8,397 bases of DNA from Caldilineaceae bacterium (GTDB lineage: Bacteria; Chloroflexota; Anaerolineae; Caldilineales; Caldilineaceae), in the NCBI GenBank assembly GCA_015494005.1, contig WGCB01000113.1, positions 1 to 8,397 on the forward strand, in the 5' to 3' direction. Shown here piece after piece: positions 1 through 5,922 of the stretch (its first letter is position 1; each line of letters starts with the position of its first letter). A program made the position numbers and the translations under genes. The notes under the pieces are model-generated. The model was not told the origin of the DNA, did not search any database, and saw only the letters and a list, made by a program, of their open reading frames with translations.

Positions 1-224
1 AGGAGGGGTTGGGGCTCCCGGCCCTGGAAGATGGCGATGAACCAGTCGTCCGCGAAGAGGGCCATGGAGACCACGATGAGCATGAGGAAGACGCCCAGGA
101 TAGCCGGGCGGTTGCGGACGAAGGTCTGGAACAGGCGTTTGCGCTGGCTGCGGATCTGAATGGCCGGGGCTTCCAGGGTCGGGGCCTGGCTGCCCAGCGC
201 CATGGCATCGAGATTTTCCTTCAT
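1..224 (-). CDS. DppC/OppC-type ABC transporter permease, N-terminal part (cut by window edge)
   Basis: This is the second inner-membrane permease of the peptide-type importer. Only the first 74 residues are visible; the gene runs off the left edge. After a polar N-terminus of about 35 residues comes FVRNRPAILGVFLMLIVVSM (residues 35-54), the basic-then-hydrophobic start of the first membrane helix typical of OppC/DppC proteins, followed by ALFAD. The ATG at 222-224 lies 10 bases after the dppB stop. A GAGGTG ribosome-binding site overlaps that stop, so the two permeases are probably translationally coupled. In this family DppB and DppC form a heterodimeric channel, and ATPase subunits (DppD/DppF) often follow, but they would lie outside the window. 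The family call is firm; the transported substrate is unknown. Confidence 0.88.
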   Translation of the reverse strand, partial: MKENLDAMALGSQAPTLEAPAIQIRSQRKRLFQTFVRNRPAILGVFLMLIVVSMALFADDWFIAIFQGREPQPL

Positions 225-234
225 GCTGTACACC

Positions 235-1173
235 TCAATGAGTAATGCGAGGATCGACGAAGCTGTAGATGATATCGGTGACCAGATTGATGCCCACCAC
301 GAAGAGGGCGTAGATGACCATGACCGACTGCAGCAGGGTGTAGTCCCGCTGGAGGATGGCGCTCACCAGCATCTTGCCCAGGCCCGGGCGGGCGAAGACT
401 GTCTCGGTGAGGACCGAGTCGGCCACCAGGCTGGCGGCCCAGATGCCGATGATGGAGACGATGGGCACCAGGGCAGCCCGCAGGGCATGGCGGAAGACCA
501 CCACCTGCTCGCTGAGGCCCTTGGCGCGAGCCGTGCGCACGTAGTCGTCCTTGAGGACGTTGAGCATGGCCGAGCGGGTGAGCCGGGTCACGGACGCGGT
601 CATGATCAGCCCCAGAGTCAGGGCAGGCAGGACCAGGTGGGAGAGGTTGCTGCGCAGGTCCTTGAGATCGCCGCCGCCCACCGCGGGGAAGAGCTGGATC
701 TTGTAGGCGAAGAGCAGCATGATGAGGATGCCCAGGTAGAAGGCGGGCACCGAGAGGCCGGCCAGGGAGCCGACTCGCCCCGCGTAGTCGATGGAGGTGT
801 TCACGTGGCGGGCGGTGTAGATCCCGATGGGCACGCCCAGGATGGCGCCGATGAAGATGGAGGTGATGGTGAGTTCCAGGGTGTAGGGCAGGACCTGCCT
901 GACCAGCTCGCTGATCTCCTTGCCCGTGATCATGGATTTCCCCAGATCCCCCCGCACCAGGTCCGAGAGGAAACGGAAGTACTGGACGTAGAGGGGATCG
1001 TTCAGCCCCATCCGCTCTCGCAGGGCCTCCACCGCCTCCTGGGAGGCATAGTCACCCAGGGCCGCGGTGGCCGGGTCCCCGGGGATGACCCGCACCACGA
1101 AGAAGACCAGGGTCAGCACGGCCAGGACCGTGGGAACGGCCAGCAGGAGTCGAGAGGCAATGTATCGTGCCAT
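235..1173 (-). CDS. DppB/OppB-type ABC transporter permease
   Basis: This 312-residue inner-membrane protein is half of the channel of a peptide/nickel-type (binding-protein family 5) importer. Its length is normal for DppB. The N-terminal helix (about residues 8-29) is followed by the family hallmark RVIPGDPA (28-35) and the soluble stretch ERMGLNDPLYVQY (53-65). Further helices follow at about 98-121, 139-158, 178-196, 233-255 and 282-305. The cytoplasmic EAA-type loop that docks on the ATPase is DYVRTARAKGL (210-220). The C-terminal VDPRI motif (306-310) is also typical. The ATG at 1171-1173 has a GGAG about 10 bases upstream. A gap of roughly 240 bases containing a repeat array separates it from the binding-protein gene; the next permease starts 10 bases after its stop. 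Substrate specificity cannot be inferred from the permease. Confidence 0.95.
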   Translation of the reverse strand: MARYIASRLLLAVPTVLAVLTLVFFVVRVIPGDPATAALGDYASQEAVEALRERMGLNDPLYVQYFRFLSDLVRGDLGKSMITGKEISELVRQVLPYTLELTITSIFIGAILGVPIGIYTARHVNTSIDYAGRVGSLAGLSVPAFYLGILIMLLFAYKIQLFPAVGGGDLKDLRSNLSHLVLPALTLGLIMTASVTRLTRSAMLNVLKDDYVRTARAKGLSEQVVVFRHALRAALVPIVSIIGIWAASLVADSVLTETVFARPGLGKMLVSAILQRDYTLLQSVMVIYALFVVGINLVTDIIYSFVDPRITH

Positions 1174-1276
1174 ACGCGCGTTGCTCCGAAAAGGTCTGGA
1201 CGCCCCGTGAGGGGAGCCGGAATGTCAGGGAAAGCGTTGTTTGGGCCTGGGAACAGCGATCGAGAGAGCGGAGGTC

Positions 1277-1378
1277 AAGAGATTGGGGAGTAAGAGATTG
1301 GGGAGTGGAGATTGGAGCTCCGTGCCGGCGCGCCGATCTCCCAATCACCCAATCTCCTACTCTCCCAATCGCTCAATC
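1277..1378. repeat. Inverted array of short GATTGGGAG-type units with a perfect 15-bp tandem duplication
   Basis: The gap between the binding-protein gene and dppB holds AAGAGATTGGGGAGT twice in tandem (1277-1291 and 1292-1306), then GGAGATTGGAG (1307-1317). After a GC-rich centre (about 1318-1334), the complementary motif returns: CTCCCAATC (1338-1346), ACCCAATCTCC (1347-1357), CTCCCAATC (1362-1370) and GCTCAATC (1371-1378). The right half has a period of about 8 and is roughly the reverse complement of the left. The transcript could therefore fold into a long imperfect hairpin downstream of the binding-protein stop. Such a structure could protect the upstream message or dampen permease expression. 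It also looks like a dispersed intergenic repeat, reminiscent of the short tandem heptamer repeats described in cyanobacteria. No coding sequence is supported in the rest of the gap (1174-1410). Confidence 0.8.
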
Positions 1379-1410
1379 ACTCAAGCATTCAGTCTCCACT
1401 CTCCCCGCTA

Positions 1411-3072
1411 TCACTTGCTGAGGGTGGTGGTCTCGTCGAACTGCGGGTAGAGGGCCAGGACCGACTTGAGCTCGTGGCCGTAGTCCACGTAGTCGTGGCG
1501 GGCCGTCACCTGGTTCATATAGAGGATGGGGTAGGAGATCATCTCCTCCAGGAGCTTGATCTGGGCCTCTTTCCACATTTCCACCTGTTTGTCCGGGTCC
1601 TGCTCCACCCGGGCCGCCTCGATCAGGTCGTCGATGCCCGTGTAGTGGGAGAAGTTGGTGTCCGGCTTGGCCCCGGTGACCACGATGGAGTCCGAGTGGT
1701 AGAAGCGGGTCAGGTAGACGTCCGCGTTGGGGCGCCAGGCCACGTAGACCACGATGGGGTTCACATCCTGGCGGATGAGTTTGTGCATGCTGGAGTGGTC
1801 CACCGTGGTGATCTTCAGGTCGATACCGATCTGGGCCAGCTGGGCCTGCATGCTGGTGTAGGGCTTCAGGTAGGACTCCCGCTCCGAGGAGACCACCTCC
1901 AGGGAGAAGCCGTCCGGGTAGCCGGCCTCGGCCAGGAGCGCCTTGGCCTTCTCCAGATCTCGGGCATAGTCCAGGCCCAGGGCCTCCACTTCCTCCTTGG
2001 TCAGGCCGCCGGGCAGGAACTTGGCCGGCACCACGGAGTAGACCTTCTCGGCCACGGGCGGGCCACCGAAGAGGGCCAGGAACTCGTCCCGATCCAGGGC
2101 GTAGGCGATGGCCTTGCGCACCCGCACGTCGTCCAGGGGCTTGACCGAGGTGTTGAAGTGGATGGTGGCCACCTCACCCACGCCGTAGACGTCCACGCTG
2201 ATGCCCTCTTCCTGGTCCATCCGAGCCACCCAGTCGCTCTCGTTCTGCCCGTTGATGGCGTCCAGGTCGCCGGACTTCAGACCCAGCTCCCGGCTGTTGA
2301 GCTCGGGCATGTAGCGGTACTCCACCTTATCCAGCTTGGGGCGTCCCCGGAAGTAGGCGTCGTTGGCCACCAGCACCACCTTGTCCTGGGGCGAGTAGCT
2401 CTCGAACATGAAGGGGCCGGTGCCAGCCGGGCTGGTCTTGAAGCCTTCCGCACCCACGGCCTCGTAGTGCTTGCGGCAGACGATGAAGCCGCCCGCGTAG
2501 TCCGCCACCTTGGGGAAGAAGAGGATGGGGGAGATGGGCTGGTCCAGGGTGATCTTCACCGTGTAGTCGTCCAGGGCTTCCACCGTCATGCCGTTGTACT
2601 CGCCGGCGTAGGCGGAGGTGTCCGGGTTGGCCGACTTCTGCAGGGACCAGACCACGTCGTCGGAGGTGAGCTCGTAGGCCGGTGTGTCCGCGGTGGGATG
2701 GCACATGACGCCCTTGCGCAGCTCGAAAGTCCAGACCTGCTTGCCGTCCACCACCTCGGGCTCGGGCAGGCTCACGGCCAGGTCCGGCTCGAAGGTGGAG
2801 CCGTCGCCGGGCTTGTAGCGGACCAGCGCGTTGAACATCATGTCCGCCAGGTTGCGGTCGTTGGTGGCCGCGGCGAAGTGGGGATCCATGGTGCCCAGGT
2901 CTGCGGCCTTGTCCGCGTAGCGCAGGACCATGGGCTCGCTAGGTGCGGCTTCCTCTGCGGCGGCTGGCGCCTCCTCCGCGCCTGGCGCAGGGGCGGACGG
3001 CGCGGGCGCGGCGCAGGCCGCCAACACGAGCAGCAGCAGGGCCGTGATGGATAGAAGTAGGAAACGTTTCAT
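1411..3072 (-). CDS. Peptide-type ABC transporter substrate-binding lipoprotein (SBP family 5)
   Basis: This 553-residue extracytoplasmic protein captures the ligand for the DppB/DppC channel. The signal peptide MKRFLLLSITALLLLVLAAC ends in the lipobox LAAC with Cys20 as the lipid anchor. An Ala/Pro/Glu-rich tether (about 21-47) follows. The body has normal family-5 features: TMDPHFA near residue 61, a DDVVWSLQK helix, and the conserved hinge region reading IHFNTSVKPLDDVRVRKAIA and then YALDRDEF. The start at 3070-3072 is chosen because AGGAGGAGC lies just upstream and the signal peptide begins there. The in-frame ATG at 3222 would add 50 residues of non-signal sequence. It lies between the oxidoreductase gene (146-base gap) and dppB. 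Family members bind peptides, nickel, opines, glutathione or sugars, so the ligand is open. The neighbouring amine-oxidase-type gene hints at an amino-acid derivative. Confidence 0.95.
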   Translation of the reverse strand: MKRFLLLSITALLLLVLAACAAPAPSAPAPGAEEAPAAAEEAAPSEPMVLRYADKAADLGTMDPHFAAATNDRNLADMMFNALVRYKPGDGSTFEPDLAVSLPEPEVVDGKQVWTFELRKGVMCHPTADTPAYELTSDDVVWSLQKSANPDTSAYAGEYNGMTVEALDDYTVKITLDQPISPILFFPKVADYAGGFIVCRKHYEAVGAEGFKTSPAGTGPFMFESYSPQDKVVLVANDAYFRGRPKLDKVEYRYMPELNSRELGLKSGDLDAINGQNESDWVARMDQEEGISVDVYGVGEVATIHFNTSVKPLDDVRVRKAIAYALDRDEFLALFGGPPVAEKVYSVVPAKFLPGGLTKEEVEALGLDYARDLEKAKALLAEAGYPDGFSLEVVSSERESYLKPYTSMQAQLAQIGIDLKITTVDHSSMHKLIRQDVNPIVVYVAWRPNADVYLTRFYHSDSIVVTGAKPDTNFSHYTGIDDLIEAARVEQDPDKQVEMWKEAQIKLLEEMISYPILYMNQVTARHDYVDYGHELKSVLALYPQFDETTTLSK

Positions 3073-3084
3073 GAAGCTCCTCCT

Positions 3085-3118
3085 GTGAAGTGGATGAAGG
3101 TGGTAAGGTGAAAGTGGG
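3085..3118. repeat. Short-period GAAGGTGG-like purine tract upstream of the binding-protein gene
   Basis: Plus-strand sequence reads as degenerate units GAAGTGGAT, GAAGGTGG, TAAGGTG and AAAGTGGG. On the coding (minus) strand this is a C/T/A-rich run of CACTTTCA/CCTTACCA/CCTTCATC-like units just upstream of the ribosome-binding site. It resembles the short-unit tracts in the other gaps of this operon. It would be an unstructured pyrimidine-rich leader; no function is established. Confidence 0.4.
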
Positions 3119-3137
3119 ATAGACGCACGTGTGGGCC

Positions 3138-3158
3138 GTTTGTCAGGCCATGTCAAAC
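3138..3158. promoter_or_regulatory. Imperfect dyad GTTTGTCA-N5-TGTCAAAC, possible operator
   Basis: Two 8-base half sites, GTTTGTCA (3138-3145) and TGTCAAAC (3151-3158), are inverted around five bases. Seven of the eight positions are complementary; one central A/T pair is mismatched. The dyad lies about 66 bases upstream of the binding-protein start, in the gap after the oxidoreductase stop. On the minus strand it contains a perfect -35-like TTGACA, but no good -10 lies 16-18 bases downstream. It may be a regulator site or a small RNA hairpin; sequence alone does not decide. Confidence 0.3.
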
Positions 3159-3218
3159 ACGAGATTTCTGCGGGGGAGCGGTCCATGCACCCTTGTCGGG
3201 GCTGTGGATCCCAGTCAC

Positions 3219-4400
3219 TCACTGGTAGGCGTGGGGCCCCTGGTAGGGCTTCCCCTCGGCAAAGCGGGTGGCCCGCAAGGGCGTGATGTCCACGACCTCT
3301 GTGCGACCATGCAGGACCAGCTCCGCCAGGGCCTGGCCAATGGCCGGCCCCTCCTTGAAGCCGTGGCCACTCATGCCCGTGGCCAGATAGAAGCCCTCGA
3401 TCCCTGGGACCGGCCCCAGCAAGGCATGGCCGTCGGGTGAGTAGCCCTCCACGCCCACGTGACCTGGGCGCACCGGGCTGGTCGCCATGCTGGGGATGCG
3501 GGCGCAGAGACGCTCCAGGGCCTGGAACTGGATCCGAGGCATGGGGGCATGGCTGAAGCTGTCCAGCTCGTCTGGCTCCAGGACCTTGTCGTGCTCCCCG
3601 ACGGAAGTAGCCGCCAGGGTGAGGTTCCCGGTCTCGGAGCGGCCGTAGACCCCGTTGATGCGGTCGATGAAGGTCAGGTGTGGGCTGGGCACCTGGGGCG
3701 GGGCCTCCAGGATGGTGGCCTGGTGCAGGGCCGGGGTGATGGGCAGCTCCACTCCGGCCATGGCGGCCACCCGGGCTCCCCAGGGGCCGGCCGCGTTGAC
3801 CACCGCCGGCGTGGCCACGGCCCCCTTGGATGTGTGCACCCCCTGCACTCGCCCGCCCTTCAGCTGGATCCCCTGCACCTCCACCCCCTGCCGGATCTGG
3901 GCGCCGTGGCGCCGGGCGGCCTGGGCCAGCCCCAGGGTGGTGCGGTGAGGATCCGCGTAGCCGGAGTGGGGCTCGTAGGCGGCCAGGGCGAAGTCGTCGG
4001 TGGTCATGTAGGGGGCCATGGCCTTCACGTCCTGGTTGCTGACCAGGCGCGTCTCGATGCCCAGCTCCTGCATCATGGCCACGTTGGCCTTCAGCCGCTC
4101 CAGGTTGTGGGGCTTGACGATGCGCACGAAGCCGGTGGAGACGAAGCCGCAGTCACCGCCCACCAGCTCGTCGAAGTGCTGGAACACAGGGAAACTCTTG
4201 TGGGCGAAGGTGGCCTCGATGGGGTTGTCGTAGTGCATGCGCACCAGCCCGCTGCTCATGCCCGTCGCGCCGGCGGCCAGGTGCTCCCGCTCGAGGAGAA
4301 GCACCTTCCCGGCCCCCAGCCGGGCCAGGTGATACGCGGTGCTGACGCCGATGATGCCGCCGCCGATGACGACGACGTCCGCGGATGTGGGAATGTCCAT
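3219..4400 (-). CDS. FAD-dependent oxidoreductase, DAO/sarcosine-oxidase-beta-like
   Basis: This 393-residue flavoenzyme belongs to the D-amino-acid oxidase (DAO) superfamily, which oxidises C-N bonds of amino acids or N-alkyl amino acids. The N-terminal Rossmann fold is clear: VVVIGGGIIG (residues 9-18, GxGxxG) and the ribose-binding acidic residue after beta2 in LLLERE (E37). AAGATGMSSG (42-51) fits the flavin-contacting loop. VVNAAGPWG (200-208) is the second nucleotide-binding motif, and SPDGHALLGPVPG with ATGMSGHGFK (321-349) is the C-terminal FAD/substrate signature typical of sarcosine oxidase beta-like proteins. Length is normal and there is no signal peptide, so it is cytoplasmic. 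The ATG at 4398-4400 has TGGAGG 7 bases upstream. It is the first gene of the minus-strand operon, so it probably acts on the imported compound. It could be a D-amino-acid, sarcosine, opine or dimethylglycine-type enzyme; the sequence does not say which. Confidence 0.9.
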   Translation of the reverse strand: MDIPTSADVVVIGGGIIGVSTAYHLARLGAGKVLLLEREHLAAGATGMSSGLVRMHYDNPIEATFAHKSFPVFQHFDELVGGDCGFVSTGFVRIVKPHNLERLKANVAMMQELGIETRLVSNQDVKAMAPYMTTDDFALAAYEPHSGYADPHRTTLGLAQAARRHGAQIRQGVEVQGIQLKGGRVQGVHTSKGAVATPAVVNAAGPWGARVAAMAGVELPITPALHQATILEAPPQVPSPHLTFIDRINGVYGRSETGNLTLAATSVGEHDKVLEPDELDSFSHAPMPRIQFQALERLCARIPSMATSPVRPGHVGVEGYSPDGHALLGPVPGIEGFYLATGMSGHGFKEGPAIGQALAELVLHGRTEVVDITPLRATRFAEGKPYQGPHAYQ

Positions 4401-4485
4401 GGCCGGACCTCCAGTGATGAACGCCTCTGGTGGTGAACGACGAAACCAACCGACTACAAACTGGAAGCAGGACAGTGCAACAGCA

Positions 4486-4507
4486 GGGGATTAGGGGGAT
4501 GGGGGAT
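4486..4507. repeat. G-rich heptamer-like repeat (GGGGATTA / GGGGGAT / GGGGGAT)
   Basis: Three consecutive G4-G5 runs are spaced by ATTA and AT, giving two exact GGGGGAT units after a variant unit. On the minus strand this is ATCCCCCATCCCCC, lying just after the predicted start of the oxidoreductase transcript. It resembles the unit composition of the 1277-1378 array. Only three G-runs are present, so an intramolecular quadruplex is not well supported. Confidence 0.5.
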
Positions 4508-4516
4508 GTTCACCAT

Positions 4517-4525
4517 AGTATATCA
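4517..4525 (-). promoter_or_regulatory. Extended -10 promoter for the oxidoreductase/peptide-uptake operon
   Basis: On the minus strand the sequence reads TGATATACT: the extended element TGn followed by TATACT, five of six matches to TATAAT. Transcription would start near 4510, giving a leader of about 110 bases before the ATG at 4400. No good -35 is found 16-18 bases upstream, which an extended -10 tolerates. The AT-rich setting in otherwise GC-rich DNA supports it. Confidence 0.45.
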
Positions 4526-4615
4526 CAATTTGACTTCCTGGGCCTGTTGGAATGGACGCCGCCGTCCATCCGCGGGGCCGGGAACGTTCGGGCGCTTTCC
4601 GGCTTTCCCGATCGG

Positions 4616-4644
4616 TTGTCGATTTCTGGTGACTGGTGTATCAT
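4616..4644 (+). promoter_or_regulatory. Sigma-70-like promoter for the phn operon
   Basis: TTGTCG (4616-4621, four of six matches to TTGACA) and TATCAT (4639-4644, five of six matches to TATAAT) are separated by exactly 17 bases. The predicted start is near 4651, leaving a leader of about 180 bases before phnD. This rests on consensus matching only. Confidence 0.45.
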
Positions 4645-4833
4645 AGAATCGTAGAGCCACACGGCTGCGCCATGAACGTCCCCACCGTTTTCCAGCCCCC
4701 CTCTGGGAGCGCAGTCCCGGAACAGACCCATGCGAACAACCTGTTCAGGCCACGCGTTTCGACCACATCCAGACCACAGACCAACCTACACGAATCGCCC
4801 GATCCATCACCTATTAAAAAGGAGGGACACACG

Positions 4834-5772
4834 ATGAGACGAGGAGTTTCCCTGGTAGTCCTGCTGATCGCCGCCTTGATTCTGACGGCCTGTGCCGTGC
4901 CCGCGCCGCCCCAGGCTGGGCAGGCAGGCCAGGAGGCTGCTCCGGCCGCCCCCGAACTGGGCACCCCGGACAACCCCCTGGTCATGTCCTTCGTGCCCTC
5001 GGGCGACACCCAGGAGATCATCGCCGGTGGCGAGGCCATCGAGAACATGCTGGAGGACATCACCGGGCTGAGCATCGACAGCAACGTGGCCACCTCCTAC
5101 GCCGCGGTGGTGGAGGCCATGGGGGCGGGCAACGCCCACATCGGCTGGCTGAACACCTTCGGCTATCTGCTGGCCCACGAGAAGTACGGTGTGGAGGTCA
5201 TCCTGGTCACCGTCCGCTTCGGCAGCACCGCCTACAAGGGCCAGATCGTGGTCCGGGCCGACTCGGGCATCAAGAGCCTGGAGGACCTGAAGGGCAAGAC
5301 CATGTGCTGGGTGGATCCCCTCTCCACGTCCGGCTACATCATCCCCCGAGTGGTGCTCAAGGCCGCGGGCATCGACCCGGACAAGGATTTCGCCAAGACC
5401 ATCGAGGCCGGCTCCCACAACAACGTGATCATCGCGGTCTACAACGGCGAGTGTGACGCCGGTGCCACCTACGTGGACGCCCGCAACTCGGTGGAGGACG
5501 AGCTGCCGGATGTGAAAGAGGTGGTGGTGCCCATCGCCGAGTCCCCGGACATCCCCAACGACAACGTGAGCGTCATCCCCAGCCTGCCCGACGACATGGT
5601 GGCCAAGATCAAGGATGGCCTGCTCCAGATCGCCCAGAGCGACGAGGGCAAGGAAGCCCTGAAGACCGTCTACTCCATCGAGGGCCTGGAGCCCGCGGAC
5701 GACTCCTTCTACGACGGCTTCCGGGCGCAGCTGGACGCGGCCGGGATCAGCATCGAGGACCTGGCCCAGTAG
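4834..5772 (+). CDS. phnD: Phosphonate/phosphite-type ABC transporter binding lipoprotein PhnD
   Basis: This 312-residue extracytoplasmic lipoprotein captures the P-containing oxyanion for the PhnC/PhnE importer. The signal peptide ends in LTAC with Cys20 lipidated, followed by an Ala/Gln/Pro tether (21-46). The PhnD core begins near residue 49. The SYAAVVEAMGAGNAHIGWLN region (88-107) is typical, and DPLSTSGYIIP (161-171) carries the Ser-Thr-Ser cluster that hydrogen-bonds the phosphonate group in characterised PhnD proteins. NGECDAGATY (204-213) is also conserved. The start at 4834-4836 is chosen for the AAGGAGGG site 8 bases upstream and the signal peptide. An in-frame ATG at 4636 would add 66 unlikely residues and overlap the promoter. 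The ligand may be a phosphonate, phosphite or hypophosphite. No catabolic gene in the window discriminates. Confidence 0.93.
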   Translation: MRRGVSLVVLLIAALILTACAVPAPPQAGQAGQEAAPAAPELGTPDNPLVMSFVPSGDTQEIIAGGEAIENMLEDITGLSIDSNVATSYAAVVEAMGAGNAHIGWLNTFGYLLAHEKYGVEVILVTVRFGSTAYKGQIVVRADSGIKSLEDLKGKTMCWVDPLSTSGYIIPRVVLKAAGIDPDKDFAKTIEAGSHNNVIIAVYNGECDAGATYVDARNSVEDELPDVKEVVVPIAESPDIPNDNVSVIPSLPDDMVAKIKDGLLQIAQSDEGKEALKTVYSIEGLEPADDSFYDGFRAQLDAAGISIEDLAQ

Positions 5773-5794
5773 CTCCCACGCCTTCCGGCTTGGA

Positions 5795-5817
5795 CAGCGC
5801 TCCTCCCCCGAGCGCTG
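5795..5817 (+). other. Intercistronic hairpin 1 (8-bp perfect stem) after phnD
   Basis: CAGCGCTC (5795-5802) pairs perfectly with GAGCGCTG (5810-5817) around a seven-base C-rich loop, 22 bases after the phnD stop. No T-run follows, so it is unlikely to be a classical intrinsic terminator. It probably acts with the next hairpin to stabilise the phnD message or to limit read-through. Confidence 0.65.
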
Positions 5818-5823
5818 GTGTCT

Positions 5824-5856
5824 GGCCGTGGGGCCCGCTCCCTGGGCTCCACGGCC
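5824..5856 (+). other. Intercistronic hairpin 2 (13-bp stem) between phnD and phnC
   Basis: GGCCGTGG then GGCCC (5824-5836) pairs with GGGCT then CCACGGCC (5844-5856), 13 pairs including one G-U, around a seven-base loop. The following bases are TTCCCC, not a U-tract. In binding-protein operons, such structures after the binding-protein gene commonly give more binding protein than ATPase or permease. The hairpin also occupies the region just after the upstream in-frame ATG at 5818, arguing against that start for phnC. Confidence 0.75.
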
Positions 5857-5922
5857 TTCCCCATCCCCTTCACCCACACCCGACAGACCCAACCCGCGCC
5901 ACAACGCCAGGACAGATCCAAC

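Larger units (their letters stand above)
4401..4833. promoter_or_regulatory. Divergent intergenic control region between the two import operons
   Basis: This stretch of 433 bases separates the start codons of the minus-strand oxidoreductase operon and the plus-strand phn operon. It contains, left to right, the oxidoreductase ribosome-binding site, a G-rich repeat, a minus-strand extended -10, a plus-strand -35/-10 pair, a leader of about 180 bases and the phnD ribosome-binding site. It is less GC-rich around 4511-4535 and 4616-4650, as expected for promoters. I see no convincing Pho-box direct repeat, riboswitch or small gene. The palindrome GAACGTTC (4582-4589) lies between the two promoters and could be an operator half, but it is short. 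Confidence 0.7.

Noticed and set aside
160..1293. Long plus-strand open frame opposite dppB
   Set aside because: Its His/Asp/Gly/Gln-rich translation is the typical antisense reading of GC-rich DNA. The opposite strand encodes a complete DppB with all its motifs.
1277..1378. CRISPR array
   Set aside because: Units are short and degenerate, reverse orientation midway and have no unique spacers of constant length.
1312..3054. 580-codon plus-strand open frame opposite the binding protein
   Set aside because: Low-complexity Val/His/Gly/Leu composition with no family motif; it is the mirror of the SBP5 gene.
3070..3222. Upstream ATG for the binding protein, overlapping the oxidoreductase stop as ATGA
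   Set aside because: The overlap looks like coupling, but it would bury the signal peptide 50 residues inside the protein. The ATG at 3072 has a near-perfect ribosome-binding site.
4486..4507. G-quadruplex
   Set aside because: Only three G-runs of sufficient length are present in this stretch.
4530..4535. Plus-strand TTGACT as a -35 element
   Set aside because: No acceptable -10 lies 16-18 bases downstream (TGGACG at 4553).
4636..4833. Upstream in-frame ATG extension of phnD
   Set aside because: It starts within the predicted -10 region, has no ribosome-binding site and precedes the lipoprotein signal peptide.
5795..5856. Intrinsic terminator ending the phnD transcript
   Set aside because: Neither stem is followed by a T-run, and phnC and phnE continue on the same strand without an evident new promoter.
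5818..5922. Upstream ATG for phnC
   Set aside because: The added 35 residues are not conserved and cross the 13-bp hairpin. The GTG at 5923 gives the normal PhnC N-terminus.
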